In this document: positions 33,367 to 41,707 of the stretch, one piece after another
Layout: every line of letters begins with the position of its first letter
Position numbering within the stretch: the first letter of the stretch is position 1
Assembly: GCF_001476815.1 (NCBI RefSeq)
Contig: NZ_LDSL01000038.1
Span: 33,431 to 97,430 of the forward strand
DNA from: Pseudacidovorax intermedius
Lineage (GTDB): Bacteria > Pseudomonadota > Gammaproteobacteria > Burkholderiales > Burkholderiaceae_C
Direction: 5' to 3'
DNA length: 64,000 bases
Translations under genes and position numbers: made by a program
The notes under the pieces: model-generated
What the model saw: only the letters and a program-made list of their open reading frames with translations
The model's database searches: none
What the model was told of the DNA's origin: nothing

Positions 33367-34530
33367 ATGCCCGGACCGCTGGCCCACCTCACCGTCATCG
33401 AACTCGCCGGCATCGGCCCCGGCCCATTCGCCTGCATGCTGCTGGCGGACATGGGCGCACGCGTCATCCGCATCGACCGCCCGCCAACGCCCGCGCGCAG
33501 CGATCTGGATGCGCTGATGCGCAACGACAGCGTGGTCGACCGCGGCCGACAGTCGCTGGCCCTGGACATGAAGGACCCCCGCGCCGTCGAGGCCGTGCTG
33601 CGCCTGGTGGCGCAGGCCGACCTGCTGGTCGAAGGCTATCGGCCCGGCGTCGCGGAGCGGCTCGGCCTGGGGCCAGCCGTCTGCCATGCGCGCAACCCGC
33701 GTCTCGTCTACGGTCGCATGACCGGCTGGGGCCAGACCGGCCCGCTGGCGCAGACGGCCGGGCACGACATCAACTATGTGGCGCTCTCCGGCGCGCTCCA
33801 TGCCATCGGCACCGGGCCGCAGCCGTTGCCGCCCCTCAACCTGGTCGGGGACTATGGTGGCGGCGGCATGCTGCTGGCCCTGGGCCTGCTCGCCGCGCAT
33901 GCCCAGGTGCAGGCCAGCGGCCAGGGTCAGGTGGTGGATGCTGCGATGACCGATGGCGCCGCACTGCTGATGGCCGCCATCTATGGCATGAAGGCCAAGG
34001 GCTTCTGGCAGGACGCGCGGCAGTCGAACTTCCTGGACGGTGCGGCGCATTTCTACGGCACCTATGAATGCAGCGACGGGCGGCACGTGGCCATCGGCGC
34101 CATCGAACCGGCCTTCTACCGGCAGTTGCTCGAGCTCTGCGGCATCGACGATCCCGCCTTCGAGCGCCAGTGGGAGCGCGGCGAATGGGCATCGCTGCGC
34201 GAGAAGCTGGCGGCGGTGGTCCGCACCCGTACCCGCGACGAATGGTGCGCCGTGTTCGACGGCAGCGATGCCTGCGTTGCACCCGTTCTGTCGATGGAGG
34301 AGGTGGCCGCCCATCCGCACAACGCGGCGCGGCAGACCTTCGTCGCACCCGATGGCGTGCTGCAACCTGCGCCCGCACCACGCTTCGACCGCACGCCTTC
34401 GGTGCTGCCCGGCGTCGCCCCGCGCGCGGGCGCCGACACGGAGGCGCTGTTGACGCAGGCTGGCTACTCGGCCTCGGAGGTCGCTGCCCTGCTGGCCGCC
34501 CGGATCGCGTTCACAGCCCCTGCAGCATGA
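33367..34530 (+). CDS. Alpha-methylacyl-CoA racemase-type CaiB/BaiF family protein
   Basis: This 387-residue protein has the start [27 protein letters not shown], then [18 protein letters not shown] (H133) and [19 protein letters not shown] (D162). These match the catalytic His and Asp positions of alpha-methylacyl-CoA racemase (MCR/AMACR); the third acidic residue may be the Glu in GTYECSDG. Such enzymes interconvert 2R- and 2S-methylacyl-CoAs so that a stereospecific dehydrogenase can act. A CoA transferase function cannot be excluded. It lies 8 bases after the acyl-CoA dehydrogenase gene and overlaps the next gene. Confidence 0.88.
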   Translation: MPGPLAHLTVIELAGIGPGPFACMLLADMGARVIRIDRPPTPARSDLDALMRNDSVVDRGRQSLALDMKDPRAVEAVLRLVAQADLLVEGYRPGVAERLGLGPAVCHARNPRLVYGRMTGWGQTGPLAQTAGHDINYVALSGALHAIGTGPQPLPPLNLVGDYGGGGMLLALGLLAAHAQVQASGQGQVVDAAMTDGAALLMAAIYGMKAKGFWQDARQSNFLDGAAHFYGTYECSDGRHVAIGAIEPAFYRQLLELCGIDDPAFERQWERGEWASLREKLAAVVRTRTRDEWCAVFDGSDACVAPVLSMEEVAAHPHNAARQTFVAPDGVLQPAPAPRFDRTPSVLPGVAPRAGADTEALLTQAGYSASEVAALLAARIAFTAPAA

Positions 34531-35081
34531 GCCACGCCACGCCAGCCGCACCGCGGCGCGCCCTGCATCTGCGCCGCATCAGCAGCGAAGCCTTCGAGCG
34601 CGAGGACGGGCTGATCGACATCGAGGCCGTGCTGACCGACACCCGGCCGGTCCGAACCTCGCTGGTGACCGGCCGCGACATCGAGGCCGGGCAGCCGATC
34701 CATCGGATGCGCATGCGCCTGACTATCGATCGCGAGCGACGGATCGTCGATGCCCAGGCCTTCAGCGAGGCGCGTCCCTACCGGGAATGCGAAGCCGTGG
34801 AGGGCGCCTACGCCCGGCTCATCGGCCTGCGCATTGAGCCGGGCTTCACGCAGGCCGTCAAACGCCTCTTCCGAGGCGAAGCCGGCTGCACCCACCTCAC
34901 AGAGCTGCTGCCGACCATGGCCACCACGGCTTTCCAGGTGCTGTGGGCCGATCTGGATGCGACCGGCCGCGGCACCGCAGCCGGTGGCACGCCCGTGGGC
35001 GGCTGCCATGGCCTGCGCGCGAATGGCGAGGTCGTGAGGCTGCACCTGCCGCAGTTCGCCAAGGGTGGGGGGCAATCATGA
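34527..35081 (+). CDS. DUF2889-type protein of unknown function
   Basis: This 184-residue cytoplasmic protein has the pattern of DUF2889: [63 protein letters not shown], a Gly-Leu-Arg-Ile segment and [21 protein letters not shown]. The conserved Asp, His and Cys residues could bind a metal or substrate, but no biochemical role is known to me. It overlaps both the racemase-type gene and the next crotonase gene (ATGA), so it is a fixed member of the pathway operon. Confidence 0.85.
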   Translation: MSHATPAAPRRALHLRRISSEAFEREDGLIDIEAVLTDTRPVRTSLVTGRDIEAGQPIHRMRMRLTIDRERRIVDAQAFSEARPYRECEAVEGAYARLIGLRIEPGFTQAVKRLFRGEAGCTHLTELLPTMATTAFQVLWADLDATGRGTAAGGTPVGGCHGLRANGEVVRLHLPQFAKGGGQS

Positions 35082-35944
35082 GCGCCACCCCGGCCGCGCC
35101 GAAGCGCGCCACTGCCGAAGGCCTTCCGGTGAGCGAAGTGGAGGACGACAGCCTGGTGCTCTATGCCGCGGAAGACGGCGTGGTCACGTTGACGCTCAAC
35201 GATGGTGCCCGCATGAATCCGCTCGCCGACGGGTTGATCGACGCCCTGGAGTCCGCCTTGCGGCGAGCTCGGCAGGCGCCGGACATGCGCGCGCTCATCC
35301 TCACTGCCCGTGGCCGCGGGTTCAGCGTGGGCGCGGACCTGGCCGACTATCGCGCGTTGCTTGACGCACCCGCTGCCACCCCACGGCTGGGCGCGCACGT
35401 CGGCCGGCTGATGGCACGCATGCAGCCCCTCCTGCTGGACCTCAAGGCCTGGCCTGCGCCGGTGATCTGCGTCATCAACGGCGTGGCCGCGGGCGGCGGG
35501 GTGGGCCTGGCGCTGGCGGGCGACATGGTCATCGCCGCCGAGTCGGCGTACTTCTACCTGCCCTTTCTGCCGGTGCTGGGCGCGGTGCCGGACATGGGCA
35601 CTACCTGGCTGCTGCCGCGTGCGCTGGGCGCGCCCCGCGCCATGGGCCTGGCGCTGACCGGCGACAAGCTGCCTGCTGCGCGTGCGGCGCAGTGGGGCCT
35701 GATCTGGGACTGTGTGCCCGACGAGCGGCTTGCGGCCGAAGCCCGGTCGCTGGCGCTTCGGCTGGCGGCCATGCCTGCGCAGGCCATCGGCGAGGCAAGG
35801 GCGGCCTTCGCCGCTTCGGCCCACCAGAGCCTGGCGCAGCAACTCGAATGGGAACGGGCGCGCCAGATGCTCCTGGTGGAAAGCCCCAGCTTTGCCGAAG
35901 GCGTCCGTGCCTTCGGCGAGCGCCGGGCGCCGCGGCATCGCTGA
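35078..35944 (+). CDS. Enoyl-CoA hydratase/isomerase family protein (crotonase 4)
   Basis: This 288-residue crotonase has RGFSVGADLADY, INGVAAGGGVGLALAGDMVIAAE and GAVPDMGTTWLLPRALG. As in PaaG-type isomerases, the second catalytic position is Asp (VPDMGTTWLLPR is close to the PaaG motif) and the first is not Glu. An isomerase role on a ring-derived or branched enoyl-CoA is likely. About 30 N-terminal residues precede the core. It is coupled to the DUF2889-type gene by a 4-bp overlap. Confidence 0.88.
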   Translation: MSATPAAPKRATAEGLPVSEVEDDSLVLYAAEDGVVTLTLNDGARMNPLADGLIDALESALRRARQAPDMRALILTARGRGFSVGADLADYRALLDAPAATPRLGAHVGRLMARMQPLLLDLKAWPAPVICVINGVAAGGGVGLALAGDMVIAAESAYFYLPFLPVLGAVPDMGTTWLLPRALGAPRAMGLALTGDKLPAARAAQWGLIWDCVPDERLAAEARSLALRLAAMPAQAIGEARAAFAASAHQSLAQQLEWERARQMLLVESPSFAEGVRAFGERRAPRHR

Positions 35945-35992
35945 ATCCCAGTCCTCACCCGGCGGGCCGTTCCGACGTCAAGAAAGCCTTCC

Positions 35993-37792
35993 ATGCTTCG
36001 CTACGACACCCCTTTGCGCGACATGCAGTTCGTTCTGCACGAACTCCTGCAGACCGAAGCCGTGCTGGGCGCATTGCCCGGCCTGGGTGGCTGGGATTCC
36101 TCCACCCTCGACCAGACGCTGGAGACCGCCGGCCGCTTCGCCTGTGGCGAACTGCTTCCGCTGCGCGCCTCCGGCGACCGCGAGGGCTGCCGCATCGAGG
36201 ACGGCCGTGTGAAGACGCCGGCCGGTTTCGCCCAGTCCTATGCCCGGTACGTGGCGGCCGGCTGGCCGGCGCTCGCCGCCGACAGCCGCTATGGCGGCCA
36301 GGATGCGCCGGAGCTGCTCCACAGCGCGGTCTCCGAGATCCTGAATGCCTGCAACCCGGGCTGGACCATGTTTCCGGGCACGGCCCACGGCGCCTATCAG
36401 TGCCTGCTGGCCCACGGCTCGCAGGCCCAGCGCGATGCCTACCTGCCGCGCATCGTGTCCGGCGAATGGACGGCCACCATGTGCCTGACCGAGCCGCACT
36501 GCGGCAGTGACCTCGGCCTGCTGCGCACCCGCGCGGAGCCTGCGTCCGACGGCAGCTGGCGCATCAGCGGCGCCAAGATCTTCATCTCCGGCGGCGAACA
36601 CGATCTGGCGCCCAACATCGTCCACCTGGTGCTGGCCCGCCTGCCCGGGGCGCCGGCCGGTGTGGGCGGCATCTCGCTCTTCGTGGTACCCAGGTTCCTG
36701 CCGGCGGCAGACGGCGGCCTGGCCACCGTGCCCAACGGCATGGTCGCCACGGCGGTCGAACACAAGATGGGCCTGCGCGGCTCCGCCACCTGCGCGATGA
36801 ACTTCGACGGCAGCACCGGCTGGCTCGTCGGCCAGCCTCACCAAGGCCTGCGCAACATGTTCGTCATGATCAATGCCTCCCGGCTGGGCGTCGGTGCGCA
36901 GTCGGTCGGCATGGGGCAGGCGGCCTATGGGCAGTCGGTTGCCTATGCGCGCGAGAGGCTGCAGATGCGCGCGTCCGGCGGCGCCCGGCGGCCCGACCTG
37001 CCGGCCGACCCCATCGTCGAGCACGCCGACGTGCGGCGCATGCTGCTGACGCAGAAGGCCTATGTGGAAGCGGGGCGCATGCTGGTGTACTGGCTCGCGC
37101 TGGCGCTCGACGTGCAGGCGCGCGCCACCGACCCGGTCGAGCGCGAGGCCGCGGCGGACCGGCTGTCCTTGCTGACGCCGGTGGCCAAGGGCTTCCTGAG
37201 CGAGAAGTGCGCCGTGGTGGCGGACCTGGCCATCCAGGTGCATGGTGGTCATGGCTACGTGTGCGACAACGGCGTGGAACAGATCGTGCGCGACCTGCGG
37301 GCTGCGCAGCTGTACGAAGGCACGACCGGCGTGCAGGCTCGCGACCTGATCGTGCGCAAGATCATGAACGACGGCGGCCGAAAGTTCCGGCTGCTGCTCG
37401 GCCAGATCCGCCGCTTCGCCGAGGCGGCGCGCGAGGAGGACGGCATGGCCGTCTTCTGCGCGGCCTTGCTGGCGCATGCCGACGACATCCAGCAACTGGC
37501 GGCCGAGATCGCCGAGGCCGCCGCGCATGAGCCCGACGCGGTGGGTGCGGCGGGCTGCGACTTTCTCTGCGCGTTCGGCCACCTGGTGTGCGCCTGGCTC
37601 TTCGCGCAGGCGGCGCAGGTGGCGCAGCGTCGGCTCGCGCAGGGCGCGGACGATCCCTTCTATGCGGCCAAGCTGGCCACGGCCCAGTTCTACGTGGCGC
37701 GACTGCTGCCCGAGGCTGACTTCCGCTGCCGCATCGCGCGCACGGAGATGCACAGCCTGTCGCGGCTGCCGCAGGAACGGCTGTTCGTCTGA
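35993..37792 (+). CDS. Acyl-CoA dehydrogenase, long form (about 600 residues, DmdC-like)
   Basis: This 599-residue protein belongs to the large acyl-CoA dehydrogenase branch with an N-terminal helical segment (YDTPLRDMQFVLHELL) and an additional C-terminal domain. Core motifs are CLTEPHCGSDLGLLRTRA, GAKIFISGGEHDL, VEHKMGLRGSATCAMNFD and QVHGGHGYVCDNGVEQIVRD. The catalytic Glu is present in AQLYEGTTGVQA. It oxidises acyl-CoA to enoyl-CoA with electrons passed to ETF. It is the last gene of the operon from operator 5, 48 bases after the crotonase gene, and ends tail-to-tail with the acyl-CoA synthetase gene at 37884. Confidence 0.92.
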   Translation: MLRYDTPLRDMQFVLHELLQTEAVLGALPGLGGWDSSTLDQTLETAGRFACGELLPLRASGDREGCRIEDGRVKTPAGFAQSYARYVAAGWPALAADSRYGGQDAPELLHSAVSEILNACNPGWTMFPGTAHGAYQCLLAHGSQAQRDAYLPRIVSGEWTATMCLTEPHCGSDLGLLRTRAEPASDGSWRISGAKIFISGGEHDLAPNIVHLVLARLPGAPAGVGGISLFVVPRFLPAADGGLATVPNGMVATAVEHKMGLRGSATCAMNFDGSTGWLVGQPHQGLRNMFVMINASRLGVGAQSVGMGQAAYGQSVAYARERLQMRASGGARRPDLPADPIVEHADVRRMLLTQKAYVEAGRMLVYWLALALDVQARATDPVEREAAADRLSLLTPVAKGFLSEKCAVVADLAIQVHGGHGYVCDNGVEQIVRDLRAAQLYEGTTGVQARDLIVRKIMNDGGRKFRLLLGQIRRFAEAAREEDGMAVFCAALLAHADDIQQLAAEIAEAAAHEPDAVGAAGCDFLCAFGHLVCAWLFAQAAQVAQRRLAQGADDPFYAAKLATAQFYVARLLPEADFRCRIARTEMHSLSRLPQERLFV

Positions 37793-37883
37793 GTGGCCGC
37801 GGCGCCGGTGCAGCGAGGGCGGGTCGGGGGGCCGTGCGTCACACCCCCGTGGTGGCCGTAGCCGGCTTCGCCGGCCCGGCAGG

Positions 37884-39449
37884 CTATGCCGCGGTGGCGG
37901 GCGCCCCCTGGCGCCATTTCTCCTTCACCAGCCGCCGCAGCAGCTTGCCCGTGGCGGTGCGGGGCAGGGTGTCGAACTCCACGCGCCGCGGACATTTGAA
38001 ATGCGCGATCCGCCCGCGGCTGAAGTCGATGAGCGCCTGGGCCAGCGCCGCGTCCGGCTGCAGGCCGGCGCGCAGCTCGACCACGGCCAGCACGTCCTCG
38101 CCGAACTCGGCGCTGGGCACGCCCACCACCGCCACGTCCTGCACCGCCGGATGCAGGGCCAGCGCCTCCTCGGTCTCGCGCGGATAGATGTTGACGCCAC
38201 CGGAGAGGATCAGGTCCGTGCGCCGGTCCGCCAAGTACACGAAACCCTCGGCATCGACATGGCCGAAGTCGCCCAGCGTGCTCCAGCCCTGCTTGCTGAA
38301 GGCGCGGCGGGTCTTGTCCCGATCGCCGTGGTATTCGAAGGGTGGTGTGCCGCTGAAGTAGAGCGCACCGACCTCGCCGGTCGGCAGCTCATCCTCGTTC
38401 TCGTCCAGCACCCGCACCTGGCCGAACACCGGCCGGCCGACGGTGCCGGGGTGCGCCAGCCAGTCCGCCGGGCCCACCGCACACAGGCCGTTGTTCTCGC
38501 TGCCCGCGTAGTACTCATGCACCACGGGACCGAACCAGTCGAGCATGCGGCGCTTGATGTCCACCGGGCAGGGCGCTGCCGAATGCACCACCATGCGAAG
38601 GCTGGACAGGTCATGGCGCTGGCGTTCCTCGGCCGGCAGGTCGAGCATGCGCACGAACATGGTGGGAACGAACTGGGCATGGGTGACGCGGTGGCGTGCG
38701 ATCAGCGCCAGCGCCTCGGCCGGCACGAAGGACGGCATGACCACCACGCGGCCGCCTTGGCGAAGAGCCGCCATGGCCCAGGACAGGGGCGCCGCGTGGT
38801 ACAGCGGCGCCAGCGACAGGACCACGGCGTCGGGCCCGATGCCATGCAGGCGACTGGCCAGCTGGTCGGCGACGCCCGGCGTTCCCCAGGGCGCGGCACC
38901 CGCCGGCCGCTTGATGCCCTTGGGCCGCCCGGTGGTGCCGGAGGAATAGAACATGGGCTGGCCTTCCACCTCGTCCAGCGCCATGTCGTCGAGCGCGGCA
39001 TCGTCGAACACGGCATCGAGGCTGTCGAAGCCCGCCTGCGCCGGCCCCGCCGCCAGCCGCTGCGCGAGCCTGGGCAGGCGGCCGGCGAAGGCGCGGGCGG
39101 CCTCCACCTCGGTGGGCGAGACGACCAGGGCCTGGGCGCCGCAGTCCTCGACGATGTAGGCCATCTCTTCCATGGCCAGGTGCCAGTTCACCGGGGTGAA
39201 GTACAGGCCGCTGCGCTGCGCGGCCCAGCAGACGCAGAGGTAGTCGCAACTGTTGCGCATGAGCACGGCGATGTGGTCGCCGCGCTGCAGGCCGCGGCTG
39301 CGCAGGTGGGTAGCGAGGCGGCGCGAGCGGCGGTCGAGCGCGGCGTAGCTGAGGGCGGCGCTGCCGTCGCCCATCGCCACCGCCGTTCGCTCGGGGTTGG
39401 CCTGGGCATGGATGCCGATGTGCAGCGGATGGAAGTCGGTCGGGGTCAT
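37884..39449 (-). CDS. AMP-dependent acyl-CoA synthetase (AlkK-like by context)
   Basis: This 521-residue ANL ligase has MFYSSGTTGRPKGI, EYYAGSENNG, the hinge DRRTDLILSGGVNIYPRETEEAL and the C-terminal RTATGKLLRRLVKEKW. It activates fatty or related acids to CoA esters. It is the third gene of a minus-strand operon OmpW - aldehyde dehydrogenase - ligase, coupled to the aldehyde dehydrogenase gene by a 4-bp overlap. In the alk system of Pseudomonas the equivalent set is AlkL, AlkH and AlkK, so it probably activates the acid produced by that aldehyde dehydrogenase. Confidence 0.92.
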   Translation of the reverse strand: MTPTDFHPLHIGIHAQANPERTAVAMGDGSAALSYAALDRRSRRLATHLRSRGLQRGDHIAVLMRNSCDYLCVCWAAQRSGLYFTPVNWHLAMEEMAYIVEDCGAQALVVSPTEVEAARAFAGRLPRLAQRLAAGPAQAGFDSLDAVFDDAALDDMALDEVEGQPMFYSSGTTGRPKGIKRPAGAAPWGTPGVADQLASRLHGIGPDAVVLSLAPLYHAAPLSWAMAALRQGGRVVVMPSFVPAEALALIARHRVTHAQFVPTMFVRMLDLPAEERQRHDLSSLRMVVHSAAPCPVDIKRRMLDWFGPVVHEYYAGSENNGLCAVGPADWLAHPGTVGRPVFGQVRVLDENEDELPTGEVGALYFSGTPPFEYHGDRDKTRRAFSKQGWSTLGDFGHVDAEGFVYLADRRTDLILSGGVNIYPRETEEALALHPAVQDVAVVGVPSAEFGEDVLAVVELRAGLQPDAALAQALIDFSRGRIAHFKCPRRVEFDTLPRTATGKLLRRLVKEKWRQGAPATAA

Positions 39450-40915
39450 CGGGAAGCCTCCTGGGGGTGGGGTTGCGGCGAGGATGGGGAGGGGCGGCGT
39501 CCGAGGTAAAGCGCCAGGCTGAGCCGTTGCACCACGCCGCCGTAGGGCGGATGGAACAGCCGCACCGGAAAGAAGCGGCGCACCTGGAACACCGACTTGG
39601 CATGCGACAGCGTGCGGAAGCCCTCCACGCCGTGGTAGCTGCCCATGCCGGAGGGACCGATGCCGCCGAAGGGCAGGTCGTTCTGGAACACGTGCCACCC
39701 CCAGTCGTTGAGGGTCATGCCGCCAGCGTGGGTGTCGCGGCGCAGGCGTGCCGACTCCGCGCGGTCGCGGCCGAAGTAGTACAGGGCCAGCGGGCGCGGG
39801 CCCTGCTGCAGATGGCGCACCACCTCGTCGAAGTCGCCGTAGGGCAGCAAGGGCAGGATGGGACCGAACAGCTCCTCGCGCGCGATGCGCATGGAGGGCT
39901 TGACGTCCAGCACCAGCTGCAGCGGGATGCGGCGCCCCGGCCCGGCCTCGCCGCAGGACACGATGCGCGCGCCCTGGTCCGCGGCGTCCTGCAGCAGGGC
40001 ATGGATGCGCTCGGCATGGCGCGGAGTGACCACGCAGGTGTAGTCCTCGTCGCGCGCGGCGCCCTGCGGATGCATCGCGCAGAAGGCCTGCCGCAGCCGC
40101 TCGGCCAGGGCGTCCATGTGTTCCGCGGGGACCAGCGCGTAGTCCGGCGCGATGCAGATCTGGCCGGCATTGAAGCTCTTGCCATGCGCCAGCTTGGCGG
40201 CGGCGTCGTGCAGGTCGGCGCTGCGCGAGACGATGGTGGGCGACTTGCCGCCCAGCTCCAGCGTGACGGGCACCAGGTGCTCGGCGGCGGCCCGCATCAC
40301 CTCGCGGCCGACGGTGGTGGAGCCGGTGAACACCAAATGGTCGAAGGGCAGTGCCGAGAAGGCCTGCGCCACCGCCACCGGCCCGCCGGTGGCGAATACC
40401 TCGTCGGGGTCGAAAACCTCCGCCAGCAGCCGCTGCACGGCCACGGTGGTGGCCGGCGTGAACTCCGACATCTTGAGCATGACGCGGTTGCCCGCCGCCA
40501 CTGCGGCGATCAGCGGGCCCAGCGCCAGGTAGCAAGGGAAGTTCCACGGCGCGATGACGCCGACCACGCCCTTGGGCTGGTATTCCACCCAGGCGGCGTT
40601 GCCGCGGAACAGCAGCTCGGTGTGCCGCCGCTGGGGCTTCATCCAGCGCCGCAGATGGCGCAGCGCATGCCGTATCTCCAGCACCAGGCCCAGCACGTCG
40701 GCCAGGCGCGACTCCGCCATGGAGCGGCCACCGAAGTCGGCGGACATGGCCTCGCACAGCGCGTCCTGGTGGCGCAGCAGGGCCGCCTGCAGCGCCCGCA
40801 GCCGCTCGGCCCGATGGCGGGCCGGCGGATGGGGCCGGACCGCGAAGGCCGCGCGCATGGCGGCCAGCTGCGCCTGCAGCTGGCCGGCCGTCGGTTCGTC
40901 GGGTTGGCCGTGCAT
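39446..40915 (-). CDS. Aldehyde dehydrogenase, coniferyl-aldehyde-dehydrogenase type (AlkH-like by context)
   Basis: This 489-residue protein has the ALDH motifs PWNFP (N125), LELGGKSP (E220) and the nucleophile C254 in NAGQICIAPDY. GPILPLLPYGDFDEV, LPFGGIGPSGMGSYHG and a hydrophobic C-terminal tail (FFPVRLFHPPYGG...) follow, as in class-3/coniferyl aldehyde dehydrogenases that dock to membranes. It oxidises aldehydes to acids with NAD(P). The ATG is 2 bases after the OmpW stop. It would oxidise the aldehyde formed by the GMC dehydrogenase encoded at 44623. Confidence 0.92.
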   Translation of the reverse strand: MHGQPDEPTAGQLQAQLAAMRAAFAVRPHPPARHRAERLRALQAALLRHQDALCEAMSADFGGRSMAESRLADVLGLVLEIRHALRHLRRWMKPQRRHTELLFRGNAAWVEYQPKGVVGVIAPWNFPCYLALGPLIAAVAAGNRVMLKMSEFTPATTVAVQRLLAEVFDPDEVFATGGPVAVAQAFSALPFDHLVFTGSTTVGREVMRAAAEHLVPVTLELGGKSPTIVSRSADLHDAAAKLAHGKSFNAGQICIAPDYALVPAEHMDALAERLRQAFCAMHPQGAARDEDYTCVVTPRHAERIHALLQDAADQGARIVSCGEAGPGRRIPLQLVLDVKPSMRIAREELFGPILPLLPYGDFDEVVRHLQQGPRPLALYYFGRDRAESARLRRDTHAGGMTLNDWGWHVFQNDLPFGGIGPSGMGSYHGVEGFRTLSHAKSVFQVRRFFPVRLFHPPYGGVVQRLSLALYLGRRPSPSSPQPHPQEASR

Positions 40916-40917
40916 GC

Positions 40918-41580
40918 TCAGAAGCGGTAGCCCACGCCGACGACGTAGATGGCGGGGTCGAGCTTGATCCGCGCGCTGCCCGGCACGTTGCCCACCGCCG
41001 GCACCACGCCGCGCGCCTGGGTCTTGACGAAGACCTTGCGCGCGTCGAAGAACAGGCTCCACTGCCTGGACAGCGGGACGTCGAAGCCGGCCTGCAGCAC
41101 GCTGCCCCAGGCGTTGTCGGCCTTCAGGCGGGCGATGTCGCCGTCCGTCTCCTTCATCACCCAGGTGTAGTTGACGCCGGCACCGACGTAGGGCCGGATG
41201 GGGCCGAGGTCGCCGAAGCCGTAGGTCAGCGTCAGCATGGCTGGCGCGTAGCGGATCTTGCCGAGCGTGCCCGTGGGGGCGGGCGGCAGTGTGCCGGCCG
41301 CCGACAGCGTGGTGGTGGGCGGGTTGCCCATGGCGAAGCGCAGCGTCCAGTCGTGCGCGAGCTCGTAGCCGATCTCCAGCGCGGCGGCGGTGTTGTTCTT
41401 CACGCCGACGGCCGCGCCGGGCACGGGCACGCCGGTGGGCAGTTCGATGGTGCTGTCGGGCGAGAAGCGGATCGCCGCGACGCCGGCGCGCACCGACCAG
41501 GGCGAGTCCTGGGCAAGGGCGGGCAGGGCCGCGGCTGCGGCGGCGGCGATGAGGATCGCACGCAGGGGATGGGGGGTCAT
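40918..41580 (-). CDS. OmpW-family outer membrane protein (AlkL-like by context)
   Basis: This 220-residue protein has a signal peptide (MTPHPLRAILIAAAAAAALPALA) and then an eight-stranded barrel of the OmpW family. PWSVRAGVAAIRF starts the mature chain, IRPYVGAGVNYTWV and QWSLFFDARKVFVKT are family stretches, and it ends with the outer-membrane Phe in VVGVGYRF. OmpW relatives, including AlkL, admit hydrophobic molecules such as alkanes. It is the first gene of the ALDH-ligase operon with the ACTTTCG box about 80 bp upstream and a GGAG ribosome site. Confidence 0.92.
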   Translation of the reverse strand: MTPHPLRAILIAAAAAAALPALAQDSPWSVRAGVAAIRFSPDSTIELPTGVPVPGAAVGVKNNTAAALEIGYELAHDWTLRFAMGNPPTTTLSAAGTLPPAPTGTLGKIRYAPAMLTLTYGFGDLGPIRPYVGAGVNYTWVMKETDGDIARLKADNAWGSVLQAGFDVPLSRQWSLFFDARKVFVKTQARGVVPAVGNVPGSARIKLDPAIYVVGVGYRF

Positions 41581-41655
41581 GGGTGTCTCCGGCGCCAGGC
41601 GCTCTGATTGGGATGAATCGAGCTGCCATGGTGCGCGGCGCGCCTGCGCGCCCGA

Positions 41656-41672
41656 CCCTTCGAAAGTATGGG
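41656..41672 (-). promoter_or_regulatory. ACTTTCG box upstream of the OmpW/ALDH/ligase operon
   Basis: Read on the minus strand: CCCATACTTTCGAAGGG. The first 13 bases are identical to a site upstream of the LuxR-type regulator gene (44469-44485), and a diverged form precedes the GMC operon (44546-44562). It is a candidate binding site for the AlkS-like regulator, or part of a shared core promoter (CATACT could act as -10). Confidence 0.55.
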
Positions 41673-41707
41673 CGCCGCTCCGGGAAAACCCAGGCGGCGC
41701 CGGGCGC

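Noticed and set aside
37793..37883. Possible terminator between the convergent genes ending at 37792 and 37884
   Set aside because: A GCCGGC-TTC-GCCGGC hairpin is present near 37861-37875, but there is no T-run on either side, so I do not call it a terminator.
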